Source: Wurfbainia villosa (Eukaryota; Streptophyta; Magnoliopsida; Zingiberales; Zingiberaceae). Taken from it: 64,000 nucleotides of DNA. The DNA lies in the NCBI GenBank assembly GCA_025175895.1, contig CM046003.1, positions 48,106,335-48,170,334 of the forward strand, read 5' to 3'. Under the pieces are notes generated by a model. That model worked only from the letters and a program-made list of their open reading frames with translations, had not been told where the DNA came from and made no database searches. Each line of letters starts with the position of its first letter. Positions within the stretch are counted from its first letter, which is position 1. Shown here piece by piece: positions 32,195 through 45,400 of this stretch. A program made the position numbers and the translations under genes.

Positions 32195-33544
32195 TCAAAC
32201 TCCTAGGATTGGATCACCTATCACTTGGTCAATAGGATGATTCGTTTGAGTCCTAGTTTGATTTGGGTTAGAGTCATCTATCACTGTGTTGATAGGATGA
32301 CTAGTTTGAGTCCTAGTTTGATTTGGGTTAGAGTCATCTACCACTTGGTCGATAGAATGACTTGGTTGACTTAGGTTAGGATTAATACTAGACTTGACCT
32401 CCGGATCGGAGTTGAGTTTGGTATGAATCGGCTCGCTAATTGGGGTTGCCGAGGGTTTTGTAGGTTCATGTCCTTCATCAAACACTACATTGATAGTCTC
32501 CTCGACTCTAAGGGTGTCATGGTTATATACTCTATAAGCTCTACTCGTAGTCGAGTATCCTAGAAAGTTTCCAGTTGAGGTTTTGGATGTAAATTTCCCT
32601 AGGTAATCCTTAGTGTTTAGGATATGTACCTTACACCCAAATACCCTAAAGTACTTGATGTTAGGTATTTTATCGTGATAAATCTCGTACGAGGTCTTAA
32701 GGTGCCTCTTTACCATAAGGATCCTATTTTGGACATAGCACATCGTACTAACGGCTTCCGCCCAAAACCTATCGGGTAGGTTATACTAGTTTAACATTGT
32801 CCTAGCGGCTTCTTGTAGGGTTCTATTTTTACGTTCTACCAAGCCATTCTGTTGTGGAGTTCTAGAGCATGAGAACTCATGGTGGTATCCATTTAGGTTA
32901 CAGAATTCTGTAAACCTGTGTTTCTCGAATTCACCACCATGATCACTCCTAAGTCTTTTGATTTTAAGGTTTTGTTGATTTTATTTTAGTTTAAATAGGT
33001 TGATTAATTGATCTAGAGTATCACTTTTGTGTTTGATGAACCTAACCCAAGTAAATCTAGAATAGTCGTCAATTATAACTAAGCAGAATTGACTCCCATT
33101 AAGTGACTTAGCTCCGTGTGAATCAAATAGATCCATGTGTAGGAGCTCAAGAACACTTTTGGTTCATTCTTAATTAGTTAGTTGATGTTGTGTCCTAGAT
33201 TGTTTACCTTGTTGACAAGCATTACATATTTTATTATCCAAGTTGTTGAGGTTAGGCAAACCTCTGACTAAGTCACTCTGACTCATCTTGTGGATGAGTC
33301 TTGGGTGTGAGTGACCAAGTCGTCGGTGCCATAACCAAGATTCCTCTTGCCGTGTCATAAGACACTTGGTCGAGGAGTTAGTTAAATTAATAGTATAAAT
33401 ATTGTTATTTCTGGTTCCTTTAAGAATTATTTTAGAAGTTTCATTTGTATTAATTACGCATTCATTTTCTAGAAATATGACTTTATAGTTATTATCACAC
33501 AATTGACTTACACTAAGTAAATTATATTGAAAATTTTCTACCAA
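32195..33544 (-). pseudogene. GAG-pre-integrase and integrase of C-M
   Basis: The minus-strand frame from 33544 gives LLSVSQLCDNNYKVIFLEN and WLWHRRLGHSHPRLIHKMSQ, then CNACQQGKQSR. This is the HHCC zinc-binding module preceding copia integrase. Core blocks follow (LLHMDLFDSHG, RLRSDHGGEFE, RTPQQNGLVERKNRT), supplying the D, D and E catalytic residues, but stops fall between them. The 182-codon frame from 32743 carries the C-terminal region (YFRVFGCKVHILNTKDYLGK; YRVYNHDTLRVEETINVVFD). A Ser/Asp-rich linker with three 20-residue repeats is at 32215-32375. Confidence 0.88.
32206..32375 (-). repeat. three tandem 60-bp coding repeats between integrase and RT of C-M
   Basis: The encoded unit DSNPNQTRTQTSHPI + (D/N)-(Q/T)-V-(I/V)-D occurs in near-identical copies (32226-32285, 32286-32345 and a diverged one). 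It extends the linker between integrase and RT, which is normally variable. Confidence 0.75.
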
Positions 33545-33599
33545 TAAGACATTTTGAATAATAAAGTTAGAGTTGAGCTCAATATCACCTGATCCGATG

Positions 33600-33760
33600 A
33601 TTTTGAGCTTGTCGTTGTTTCTGAAGGCTACCGATCCTTGTCGTTTGAATCAAAGATTCAAAAACTTGAGTTAATCCCCAGTCATGTGTCGGGAGCAACC
33701 ACTGTCCAACATCCATTGATCCTACATGCAAGGTAGTTGGATCGGATATTGGAATTATTA
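33600..33760 (-). pseudogene. aspartic protease remnant of C-M
   Basis: The minus strand reads WMLDSGCSRHMTGD (complement of about 33675-33716), the Ty1/copia protease active-site signature W-x-LDSG-x-S-H-M, with the catalytic Asp present. Frame is lost shortly after, before IIGSGDIELNSNFIIQNVLL near 33540-33600. Confidence 0.75.
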
Positions 33761-34378
33761 AAGGTTGGTTGTAAATTATTAAACCTAAATCATCTCACCC
33801 ATGTCTACATGATCAAACATGTTAACCCTATATGTTCTTGTGAGACGACTTCCAATTTTATTTGATTTAAATTTAATGATTTGAACACTTGTCAACCTTG
33901 CGTTAGATTCGGATTTGACCTTAAGCTCATTAAGTCACATTTTCAAGATCATGACTTCCAGGTCGTGGCGAGGCATAGAGGCCTTCTTTGATCGAAAAAA
34001 TGATCACTTCCTTAGACAAAACCATTTTCAAGAAAATAAAGACTTGACTCACCTAAGACCACTTCCTGGTCTAACTAGTCTAGGAAACGACGAGGTAGCT
34101 TCAGCTAGTTCCACTTGGTCAAGTGCATCGAACTAGATACGCCTTATCTAGCCCGAATACATGAGACTTCACTTTCCTAGTGTACTATCATCTCGCCACA
34201 TCCTAGTACTATATTACCAAGTATTTACGAGTTATAGTCCTATCTAACCATTCTAAAAAGAAAAATCAAAATAAATAAAGAACCTAAGCATGCAATTTCT
34301 AAGTTAAAGCACAAACAAGTTTTGTACTGGCTCCCCCTGGACCATTGAATCGGTTCGATCTCTCCACATAGTGGATTT
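33761..34378 (-). other. gag-protease spacer of C-M up to the gypsy insertion
   Basis: AT-rich spacer with no open frame. It is similar to 27380-27600 of unit C-C. At 34374-34378 it ends in GATTT, duplicated at 56607-56611 on the far side of G-B. Confidence 0.6.
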
Positions 34379-34746
34379 TGTAACGCTCGTAAAATTCCTA
34401 GCAATTTTACAGGAATTTTTGGCTTGATGATCATGGGCCTTGGGTGGGCCTTTTTCCAAAACAAAAGAAAATAAGCCAAAAATGGATGCAAGACCTAGGA
34501 ATTGAACTCCAAACCTCTAGAGATAGCCAAACCCTATAGATGCACCCACTAACCAAAAGCCCAATAGGATATTATCATTAGAGGAAGGGGGGGGGGATTA
34601 TAGATAAGTGTGATAAAGGCAAATGAAGAGGCATGGAAGAAGAGAAGAGAAACTTCTCTTCCTCCCTTTATAAAGAAGAGGGAAAGTTCTAATTTGCCAC
34701 TTCCTCTCTTCTTCTCCTTCTCACCGAAACCTAGAGCCTCTCCCTC
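34379..34746 (+). repeat. 5' LTR of G-B, first segment
   Basis: It starts TGTAACGCTCGTAAAATTCC and aligns with 53194-53550 with few differences. It is cut at 34746 by insertion of G-A, and its last five bases CCCTC (34742-34746) are the duplicated target. The LTR resumes at 45669. Confidence 0.92.
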
Positions 34747-37700
34747 TGTAAAATACCGGAAAAAAAAAATAATAATAATAATAAAACCTAACCTAAATTT
34801 GAGAGGTTAATGGTTAGGGTTGATTGAAGCTAGGTGTAATCTTATTGGGTCTGGAAAAAAAAAAACCCGACCCGACCCGTTAACCTCGCCGTTTTCTCTT
34901 CCGAGCAGCGGTTTCTCTTCATTTACTTCTCGCGAACGGATGTCTTCACGCGACCTCCTCTCCCATGCGATCTGCCTCCCTCGCGTCCCCATTCTCGCTG
35001 TAGCCGACCCCTTTTTTTTTCCTCTCGTTCTTCCTCGCGGCAAGCGGCGGCCACGGCGAGTGGGCGTGGTTGGAAGGTTAGATTGGCAGCGATAGCACCG
35101 TACTCGGATCGGAAGCCACGACCTCCGCACACTCGCCGCCCTCCTCACTTCACGCGCCGCCCTCACTTGCGCGCCGCCCTCCTCGCCTCGTCGTCGCTGT
35201 GCGACCAGCTAGGATTGCTCACGACCCTCGGACCGAGAATCACGCATTTCGCCCGCCCTGTTCGTCGTGCGCACAGGATCATCGATCGCGGCCCCTGCGC
35301 ACACGGCCGGCGACCACCACAGCCTTGGCCATCGTCGTTGATCTTCACTGCGAGCACGTACTGCTGGCTGAGGGTTGCCGATTTCTTCGGTCGCGATCTC
35401 TAGGGTTGGACCTCCATGTAAGCCACGCCGACGCCTCAGCCTCAGCCGGCGAAGTCGACACCTGGTTCTATTCAGGAGTTGCGTTTTCTGTCGGAGTTAG
35501 GTGAGTGATGCTGTCTTTCATCTCCGAACGCACTCTTCCTCATCGCGCCTGATTTCTGTGGTGATAGGCTAACTGGATTTTCGGTGAACAGACTGATTTG
35601 GGGGAGTATCACCGGCGTAGTTTCTGATTGCTGTGAATCAGGTGGTGGAGCAGGCTGGATGGGGGCTACGTCGGAGTTACTATGCAGCTGTGGACAATTG
35701 GATTGACGTGAGGTGAGTGTAGATTTTGGAATTCTGGAAATTAGGATTTGATTTGCAGTATGTTTATTATCGGTATTGGTACAGCTGCAAATGGGCTAAG
35801 GGGGTGATCCGAGAAGGATGAATTCCATATACGATTTGAGTAAATGCATATTTGATATCCTATACTTGGTGTAGGAAGTGGTGTGGATGATACAAGCTCG
35901 ATATTGGATTCGAGGTAGAGATCTTGGATGCGAAGACCATCAACATGAGTTACATAGCAGGTGGGTAATTTCCTACCTGGTCCGGGTAGTTGTTTTTCAT
36001 TCAGATTTAGTCATTGATATGAGCATGTTAGGTGTTCATATTACCTTGACCATGTTCTTTTTATCGCATGCTTGATCTTCTACCGTCGGCTATTAACTCC
36101 ATTGCTGATATCATGTTTATTTTATCATGATTAGGAGTTATACATATAGATGATGTAAATAACTTAGAATTTGTTTAAGTTAAGTGCAAATAGTAAGGTC
36201 CGGATGACAACCTGATTGTACTTTGGGTAAAAAGGTCATCCGTAGGTAGATAATGTCTTTAACCTAGGATTAGTTCTAGTACCCTTAGGTTGTATGTTAC
36301 CACGGAACATGTATTGTGTAAATGGTTAGAGGAATGATACTTAGGGTATCGCTACGGACCGATGGTCCTAGCTTGTTATAATCAGATAAGTACGACTCTC
36401 TACAGGATAGAGAGTGTGTCCATTAGTTGAGTACAACTCTCTACAGGATAGAGAGTGTGTCGCTTAGATTGGTATGACTCTCTACAGGATAGAGAGTATT
36501 ATGATCGATTGAGTACGACTCTCTACAGGATAGAGAGTGCATAGATCTGGTTAGTATGATTCTCTGTAGAACAGAGAGTCTATGGTGGATGTCGGTATGT
36601 GAGACATTGCATTCATGCATTTACATGCACGCTGGCGACGAGGTCTCCCTTGTGGTTGAGAGTGTCGCCAGTCATCCTGCCTCCACGGTTACTCATAGGA
36701 GGAGTCACCCGTGTGAGGGCAGAGCATTGAGGTGCCGCACTCTATCACTATAGACGGTGGTAGTTGGATTTGCGTACCGTAGTCCTGCGTGTGTGGTACT
36801 TTACCACTCATGGGTAGTATTTGTCGGAGTGACCAGCGAGGACCCCATCGTGTAGCTTGCTCTTTACGCTTATATGCTACTCGATCATACTGCCCACTCG
36901 GCCACTCGAGAGTAGTGGTTGGTGTTGAGTTGGGACAGTTGTCATGCTCGAGCCACCGAGGCCACACTGGGGTCGTGGTAGCTTTAGGGTGAGCCGACAT
37001 GACCATGCATGCTGCATTGTCGTATCTGATGGCGTTTTGCATATTACCATATATATATACATATATGCATGTATATATATATATATATGGATGGTTGAGA
37101 TTAATATATATATATGGATACAGTCTATATATATATATATATATCTGATTATTGTGATGTTGCATTTGTTTGTACTATGCTTGTTGCATTTGGGTGGACA
37201 TCATATTCATGCATGTTTCTTGCATATGTTATACAATTGTGTCAGATATTGGTATGTGTTGGATAGACCATAGATACCTTGCCCTGTAGCATTAGTAGAT
37301 TATGTGTTGGTATTACTCTTCCTGTTATATATATATTGGATATATGTTCAGGTTGGATCAGAGTAGCATAGCAGACTTCAGGTATGTCTGCATTTTTATA
37401 TTGTTCATTCAGTTAGACGGTATATGCTTGTATTTATATACTATGCTGATATACCTGTTGTACATCTAGATATGTCGTTGAAATACATGTGATATTACAT
37501 ATATACATGTTTTCTCCGACACCGAGTTTTACTCACCACCCCCACGGACCACAGGTATTCAGTCGCCTGTAATGTAGAAGACTTCGTGGCAGCTTGGAGC
37601 ATCGCCGGCTGACGTCATCTCATCTCACGAGGCTTCCGTATTTTGTTTTGGGCCTGCTGCCCGTGTGTGACATTGTATTGTTGTTGTATCGTTTCCTCTG

Positions 37701-37942
37701 TGTATTTGTCGTAGTAGTTTTGTTATGTTGTTGGGGTGTGTTAGTCATACCGGTATGCATGTGTGAGATTGTTGTATTGTTGTGGTTTGTTTCCGCTGTG
37801 TCTTGTGTAGTTTTGTTTTCATACATATATATATTGTTGTTATTGTGGGCCTACGGGCCTTGTATTAACCCGAAATGTTGCCACGTACAGGGGAGGTGCT
37901 GTCCGTTTGATTTTCGGTTCGGCATGCTCTCGGGGCGTGACA
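34747..37942 (+). repeat. 5' LTR of G-A
   Basis: TGTAAAATACCGG...GGGGCGTGACA, 3,196 bp. The left third (34860-35500) is strikingly GC- and CpG-rich with leader-like and splice-donor-like (GGTGAGTGATG at 35500) sequence. The right two thirds are shared with the G3 LTR. It includes a five-unit hairpin array (36390-36585) and TA-rich tracts (37045-37145). Confidence 0.94.
36388..36585 (+). repeat. five-unit hairpin array in G-A 5' LTR
   Basis: These are five copies of the CGACTCTCTACAGGATAGAG-type inverted repeat with 40-44 bp spacing, corresponding to the seven-unit array at 6150-6432. Confidence 0.85.
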
Positions 37943-37948
37943 ACTTTA

Positions 37949-37963
37949 TTGGTATCAGAGCCC
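37949..37963 (+). other. primer-binding site of G-A
   Basis: TTGGTATCAGAGCCC, seven bases after the LTR end, complements the 3' end of initiator Met-tRNA. Confidence 0.88.
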
Positions 37964-40900
37964 AAGGTTCTGCGATGCCATACTATGTTATTTTTGAGTC
38001 GAGTCTTGGATTCTCGGGAGTCAATTTATTCGGTTTTGGTTTTCTGAGATGAGATGGACAGCGGCCTGAGCTCCAAGCAGCACGAGGTAAGAATTCCTAA
38101 TAACTTATGGATTAGTAGATGTTTATATAAACTTGATCAGTAGGTGTATACAATAGAGTTATGACACCTATGTAGACTTGTAGTAGTGGTCGTCCATCGA
38201 GGCGACCAACCGGAGTGACCTTTAGGGTTTATACTCCCGGTTATGTTGGCTGTATATTTAGATACTTATACCAGGGAATAACCTGTAGTGTGTTAGTTAT
38301 CATTCGTAATCGTGGTATGAGTTGACCACGGGAATGACCTGTTGAGTCTGTGAGTTTTGTTTACGTATTGCTGAGGTCCAATTGGGTCGCATTTCCTATG
38401 GACTCGGGCTACGATTCTTGAAGATTTTAATTTCCAATTATTTTAGTCGGATGGAGTACTCAGTCGGGTTATGGACAAGAAAAGTAGACTATTAGTGATT
38501 GCCCTAGGTTAAGCGGAATGCTAGGTTCATTGATGTTTCATAAAGTTATCACACAGGTTGTTAAACCTAAGCCATGTTTTAGAGGTTTTTAATGAATCTT
38601 GAGTTGTATAACTTTGAGAGTACTTTTAAGTACTTAACTCATGTTATACCGAGAAAGTAGAGTTATTTGCATACCATTATCGGGATCAAGCCGGTATTTG
38701 GTGATAAATGCAGAAAATGACTATCGGGAAATAATATATCACTTGATCATGGATTAGTGATGTTGAAAGAGAGTATTTCCCCCGTCTCACTTTTAGTGAC
38801 ACATTATAAGGAATTCTTGAGCTTCAAGAAAGGGTGATCGATCAGTAATAATGTATTGTGCAGAGTCGTGAGACTTACAGAGGTTACTACCACCTAATAG
38901 CTCAAGAAGATGAGTGGATGATTTAAGCCACCCAGAGTTATTGGCTTATAGTTGGATTAGGAAGCCGAGATCTTCTATCATATCCTACCGGAAGACGTTG
39001 GATTGAGACAGGAGTTTAGAAATGACTCCGTACAAGTGTTTAAGAGTTGGAGACCGATAAGCAGATAATGTAGGTCAACTTAATAGAGTTAGAAGTCTCC
39101 AACTGTTGGATAAAAGGCGTAAGATCAAGGTCATAGGCCTTGGGCTACTTTCTGATTATAGAAGACCAACCGCAGATCATAAAGATGTTCTTGTGGATAT
39201 CAGCAAAATCAGAACAAAGACTCCGAAGGGATTGTGTGCGTGCAGTGCAGATCACGAAGACACGTGAAGCCAGAATATCTGTTGGAGCAGTTCAGTTGTT
39301 GCTATTGTTGAGCAACTAGTACAGTGGAGGAGGTGTACCTTGAAGATTCACTTGAAGACTATCGATGGTGTTCCGGGAAGATGATACACCGTCTCGACAG
39401 CAGAGATCGACACCGAAGATTGGGTTATTTCGTCAGCAGCGACCTACTACCTCAGGCGTGGTTGAAGTTCCGTAATACTCCCCTTCAGCAGAGATCAACA
39501 CGATCGCCAGAAGACATCTTAGAAGATTCAGCAGACAACAACAGTTACCTCCAGATGTGATTTGCTTAGTACAGAGGAGAGAGTATACGACGATGGTCGT
39601 ATTTATTCAGTATTCTACAGTTGTAGCTCGTAGATTTAAGTAATGAGATTAGATGGTCTAGGAAAAATCCTTAGATCATTCATCGCAGAAATGTGACTGT
39701 TTTGTCGCGGACAGTTAGATCTGATCTTATTCTCTTCGGAGAAAGGCCGAGACCTGCATGGAGCCTTTGGGATCGGATCGACGGATATTTTATCGTTCAG
39801 GGTATTACTCTAGTTTTACCCTTTGAGTAAATATGTTGAAAGATGCTTGTATTTACAGGTGTCTTTGTCTAGAATATTCTTTGTTTTGATTAGAAGGGTT
39901 CCTATACATCGACTTGTGGGTCGGTGGTATCTCTACCGTCAGGTGAGATGTGAATCAACAATTAAGAAGTTAAGGGATGCCCTTAGACTTTGATAGACAT
40001 ACTTTTACTATAGACATATCCTTACGGATGGTCAAATTGTTGGAAGTATGGTACGATATGTCTCTCGGATGTGCGTATAATCTGAGAGCCTTCGGATGTA
40101 ATTTCGGATGAACTCCAAGGCTTGCCGTTGTTTAGGCAAGTGGAGTAGGCGTTCGAAATGATTGTGAAAATAGTCCAGTATCGAAGATCACATAACGAGT
40201 GATATTTTTGTTGGTATCAGTGTTGTTAAACACTATAAAAGAATCGGAATAATGTGAGTTGCGATTATAGGAGATGTTAGAGGGGATATTTATCTATCCC
40301 AGTATTCCTCCTTGAGAAGATCCGGAACTCTTTGTTGAAAGAGAGATGAACCTTTAAAAGTATGCATCAATTATCGATGATGGAATACAGTAGTTGTCGT
40401 GATGAATATCCTCCGTTGGGGATAGATGATCTATTTAGATCAGCCAAAGACACTTGTGTATACTCTAAGGTTGGTTTACGACTGGAGTGTTGATATTGTA
40501 GTGACATGATGTCATACAATTATCATTGTCGTTGAGATGATTATTATATCGTCAGCTTAGAGTAAAGGGGATGCAGGTGTGTGGAGACGATAATTTCATA
40601 CTTAGTATGAATTTTACAAGTTGTGATTAAGTTGTTAGACTAATTAACGATTTAGTCGCCACTGGATTTGAGAATCGTGTATCCTGGACACGATTGGATC
40701 CTTTTGTATGGTTGGAGTTGCGTAACCTGGCCACTGTTGGTTGTGGTAGTTGGAGTTGCGCACTCGACCACCGTAGAAGGTGGTTTGCCTTGTATGGTTT
40801 GGTTAATACTGTAGATGTGGATAGAATGTCTTAGCATTACTATACCACGAACTTAGGTGATGATGGAAATTATTTAGTCGAAAACTAGTGAAACCAGTTT

Positions 40901-41503
40901 ACAGGACCTTGGTGGCGGTTAACTTTTACGTAAGTATTAGTTAATCCTTCCGGAGTGGATAAAAAGGAGGTTGTACGCGGATGCATCATTTCAGGGATCG
41001 GAGCGATCCCGATGCAGTTGAATGAGGTGTACCTTATGCTTACGACAGTTAAGAAACTACGAAATGGGCTGTCATATACATGACGTGACTTTAGTAGTCA
41101 TTATCTGGATTTGTGGATGTATGGAGCAGAAGTGCTCATTGAATTTAACAAGCTACTAGGTAGCTACAATGGAGTTGCTGGAACGCAAATAGTTGTAATT
41201 TGCGAGAGTTGATCGCTATAGCCTCCCATGCACTTACAGAATGCATGGTGGAGTGGAATTTTTGGACGACAGATGGACTTCTCTTTTGAGAAGATAATTT
41301 TCCCCGTCTTTGATAAGGATAGTGGGTTCCGGAGTTGCGGTATTTAAGAAAGAGTTGCTACAGAAAGCACATCATTCGAGATGGGCTACATACCTTTGAG
41401 GTACTTAGATGTATCGAGAGTTGAAATGCTTACTGGTGGAATGGTATGAAGAGAGTGACCGCATACTTTGTTGCTGGATATATACTATACCAGCAGGTGA
41501 AGG
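37964..41503 (+). pseudogene. decayed gag-RT interior of G-A
   Basis: No frame is open for more than about 80 codons. From 38465 on it is collinear with 1-3040 of G3. An RT opening remnant (YPPLGIDDLFRSAKDTC) can be read near 40395-40455. The 39324-39560 frame (78 codons) is the counterpart of part of 604-999 and has no known domain. A splice-donor-like GAGGTAAGAAT is at 38083. Confidence 0.7.
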
Positions 41504-41960
41504 TTGAACATTAGAAACTCGTTAGATTGCTCCAGAAAAATTCCACTTTCGAAATGGAAGTGGGAGCATATCACGATTGATTACGTTACAGGATTGCCTA
41601 GAACCCGTAAAGGATGTGATGCGATTTGGGTGATTGTGGATCAACGGTCCAAATCATCTCATTTTCTTCCTACTCGAGGGTCGTACTCGTTGGACCATAC
41701 GACAACGTTGTATTACCGAAAGATTATCAGATTACGTGGGGTACTTTTAAGTACTATATCTGATAGAAACCTGCGATTTACCTTGTGATTTTTGGTAGAG
41801 TCTGCACCAGACTATGGGCACAGAGCTTCGGCTTAGTATAACATTTCATCCGTAGACAGATGGACAGTCTGAGCGTAACATTCAGACTCTGGGAGATCTA
41901 TTAAGATCTTGTGTCATGGATTATGGAGGTAGTTAGAAGGATCACATTCCTTTAGTGGAA
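41504..41960 (+). pseudogene. integrase core remnant of G-A
   Basis: It reads WKWEHITIDYVTGLPRTRKG, then AIWVIVDQRSKSSHFLPTRG and RLRGVLLSTISDRNLRFTL, followed by a stop. A further segment (FHP-x-TDGQSE, near 41845-41875) retains part of the catalytic Glu block out of frame. Better preserved than in G3 but still dead. Confidence 0.82.
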
Positions 41961-42465
41961 TTTAACTATGAGGATAGTTATCACTCTCCTCCATTCAGAT
42001 GAATCCTTCTGAGACCCTATACGTTAGACTCTGAAAATCTCCCGTGTTGTGGGAGGAAGTCGGGGAAATGACAGTTATTGAGAGCCGCAGAGCATCCAGC
42101 ATGATGCAGAGTTAGTGCGCGTCATGGGATGATGGTTATAAGAGACACAGGGTCGACAGAAGAGTTACGCAGACCGGAGGCGAAGGCCTTTAGAAATTCT
42201 CAGTTGGGGGATAGGTATTTCTGCGAGTTTCACCTTCGAAAGGGGTGAAACGATTTAGGTCGCAAGGAGCGACAGTAGCGGAACAAGACCATCTGACTCG
42301 TAAAGGTTGGATGACAACATCATAACGATGAGGAGGCTATGTGAGAGCTGGAAGTTACTATTCGAGCTCGATATCCTCATCTATTCACTTAAGGAAGGTA
42401 TGTGGCCCTTTCGGAAACTTGCTTGAAGTAATTTTGCATGTTAGTACGAAATTTGGGGACCAAAT
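41961..42465 (+). pseudogene. integrase C-terminus and chromodomain remnant of G-A
   Basis: Broken readings include SIQMNPSETLY, RRPLEILS-like and FRNSQLGDRYFCEFHLRKG, equivalent to GDYVFLRVSP-KGVKRF of chromovirus integrase. Then VKVG-stop-QHHNDEEAM-stop-EL and ARYPHLF give the chromodomain end. The TGA at 42312-42314 replaces the motif's Trp, as in G3. Confidence 0.6.
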
Positions 42466-42484
42466 TTTTATTAGTGGGGGAGAA
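42466..42484 (+). other. polypurine tract of G-A
   Basis: TTATTAGTGGGGGAGAA precedes the 3' LTR, identical in core to that of G3 (3831-3841). Confidence 0.8.
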
Positions 42485-45400
42485 TGTAAAATACCAGAAA
42501 AAAAAAATAATAATAATAAAACCTAACCTAAATTTGAGAGGTTAATGGTTAGGGTTGATTGAAGCTAGGTGTAAGCTTATTGGGTCTGGAAAAAAAAAAC
42601 CCGACCCGACCCGTTAACCTCGCCGTTTTCTCTTCCGAGCAGCGGTTTCTCTTCATTTACTTCTCGCGAACGGATGTCTTCACGCGACCTCCTCTCCCAT
42701 GCGATCTGCCTCCCTCGCATCCCCATTCTCGCTGCAGCCGACCCCTTTTTTTTTCCTCTCGTTCTTCCTCGCGGCAAGCGGCGGCCACGGCGAGTGGGCG
42801 TGGTTGGAAGGTTAGATTGGCAGCGATAGCACCGTACTCGGATCGGAAGCCACGACCTCCGCGCACTCGCCGCCCTCCTCACTTCGCGCGCCGCCCTCAC
42901 TTGCGCGCCGCCCTCCTCGCCTCGTCATCGCTGTGCGACCAGCTAGGATTGCTCGCGACCCCCGGACCGAGAATCACGCATTCCGGCCGCCCTGTTCGTC
43001 GTGCGCACAGGATCGTCGATCGCCGCCCCTGCGCACACGGCCGGCGACCACCACCCTTGGCCATCGCCGTTGATCTCCACTACGAGCACGTACTGCTGGC
43101 TGAGGGTTGCTGATTTCTTCGGTCGCGATCTCTAGGGTTGGACCTCCATGTAAGCCACGCCGACGCCTCAGCCTCAGCCGGCGAAGTCGACACCTGGTTC
43201 TATTCAGGAGTTGCGTTTTCTGTCGGAGTTAGGTGAGTGATGCTGTCTTTCATCTCCGAACGCACTCTTCCTCATTGCGCCTGATTTCTGTGGTGATAGG
43301 CTAACTGGATTTTCGGTGAACAGACTGATTTGGGGGAGTATCACCGGCATAGTTTCTGATTGCTGTGAATCAGGTGGTGGAGTAGGCTGGATGGGGGCTA
43401 CGTTGGAGTTACTATGTAGCTGTGGACAATTGGATTGACGTGAGGTGAGTGTAGATTTTGGAATTCTGGAAATTAGGATTTGATTTGCAGTATGTTTATT
43501 ATCGGTATTGGTACAGCTGCAAATGGGCTAAGGGGGTGATCCGAGAAGGATGAATTCCATATACGATTTGAGTAAATGCAGATTTGATATCCTATACTTG
43601 GTGTAGGAAGTGGTGTGGATGATACAAGCTCGATATTGGATTCGAGGTAGAGATCTTGGATGCGAAGACCATCAACATGAGTTACATAGCAGGTGGGTAA
43701 TTTCCTACCTGGTCTGGGTAGTTATATTTCATTCAGATTTAGTCATTGATTTGAGCATGTTAGGTGTTCATATTACCTTGACCCTGTTCTTTTTATCGCA
43801 TGCTTGATCTTCTACCGTCGGCTATTAACTCCATTGCTGATATCATGTTTATTTTATCATGATTAGGAGTTATACATATAGATGATGTAAATAACTTAGA
43901 ATATGTTTAAGTTAAGTGCAAATAGTAAGGTCCGGATGACAACCTGATTGTACTTTGGGTAAAAAGGTCATCCGTAGGTAGATAATGTCTTTAACCTAGG
44001 ATTAGTTCTAGTACCCTTAGGTTGTATGTTACCACGGAACATGTATTGTGTAAATGGTCAGAGGAATGATACTTAGGGTATCGCTACGGACCGATGGTCC
44101 TAGCTTGTTATAATCAGATAAGTACGACTCTCTACAGGATAGAGAGTGTGTCCATTAGTTGAGTACAACTCTCTACAGGATAGAGAGTGTGTCGCTTAGA
44201 TTGGTATGACTCTCTACAGGATAGAGAGTATTATGATCGATTGAGTACGACTCTCTACATGATAGAGAGTGCGTAGATCTGGTTAGTATGATTCTCTGTA
44301 GAACAGAGAGTCTATGGTGGATGTCGGTATGTGAGACATTGCATTCATGCATTTACATGCACGCTGGCGACGAGGTCTCCCTTGTGGTTGAGAGTGTCGC
44401 CAGTCATCCTGCCTCCACGGTTACTCATAGGAGGAGTCACCCGTGTGAGGGCAGAGCATTGAGGTGCCGCACTCTATCACTATAGACGGTGGTAGTTGGA
44501 TTTGCGTGTCGTAGTCCTGCGTGTGTGGTACTCGACCACTCATGGGTAGTGATCGGAGTGACCAGCGAGGACCCCATCGTGTAGCTTGCTCTTTACGCTT
44601 ATATGCTACTCGATCATACTGCCCACTCGGCCACTCGAGAGTAGTGGTTGGTGTTGAGTTGGGACAGTTGTCATGCTCGAGCCACCGAGGCCACACTGGG
44701 GTCGTGGTAGCTTTAGGGTGAGCCGACATGACCATGCATGCTGCATTGCCGTATCTGATGGCGTTTTGCATATTACCATATATATATACATATATGCATG
44801 TATATATATATATATGGATGGTTGAGATTAATATATATATATGGATACAGTCTATATATATATATATATATCTGATTATTGTGATGTTGCATTTGTTTGT
44901 ACTATGCTTGCTGCATTTGGGTGGACATCATATTCATGCATGTTTCTTGCATATGTTATACAATTGTGTCAGATATTGGTATGTGTTGGATAGACCATAG
45001 ATACCTTGCCCTGTAGCATGAGTAGATTATGTGTTGGTATTACTCTTCCTGTTATATATATATTGGATATATGTTTAGGTTGGATCAGAGTAGCATAGCA
45101 GACTTCAGGTATGTCTGCATTTTTATATTGTTCATTCAGTTAGACGGTATATGCTTGTATTTATATACTATGCTGATATACCTGTTGTACATCTAGATAT
45201 GTCGTTGAAATACATGTGATATTACATATACATGTTTTCTCCGACATTACTGAGTTTTACTCACCACCCCCACGACCACGCATTCTCGCCTGTGCAATGT
45301 AGAAGACTCTGCAGCTTGGAGCATCGCCGGCTGACGTCATCTCATCTCACGAGGCTTCCGTATTTTGTTTTGGGCCTGCTGCCCGTGTGTGACATTGTAT

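Noticed and set aside
42559..43113. 184-codon open frame in the G-A 3' LTR, with overlapping frames on both strands
   Set aside because: It lies in the GC-rich LTR block where all frames tend to be open. The homologous 5' LTR copy breaks the frame, and the translation is low-complexity Arg/Pro/Ser with no domain.
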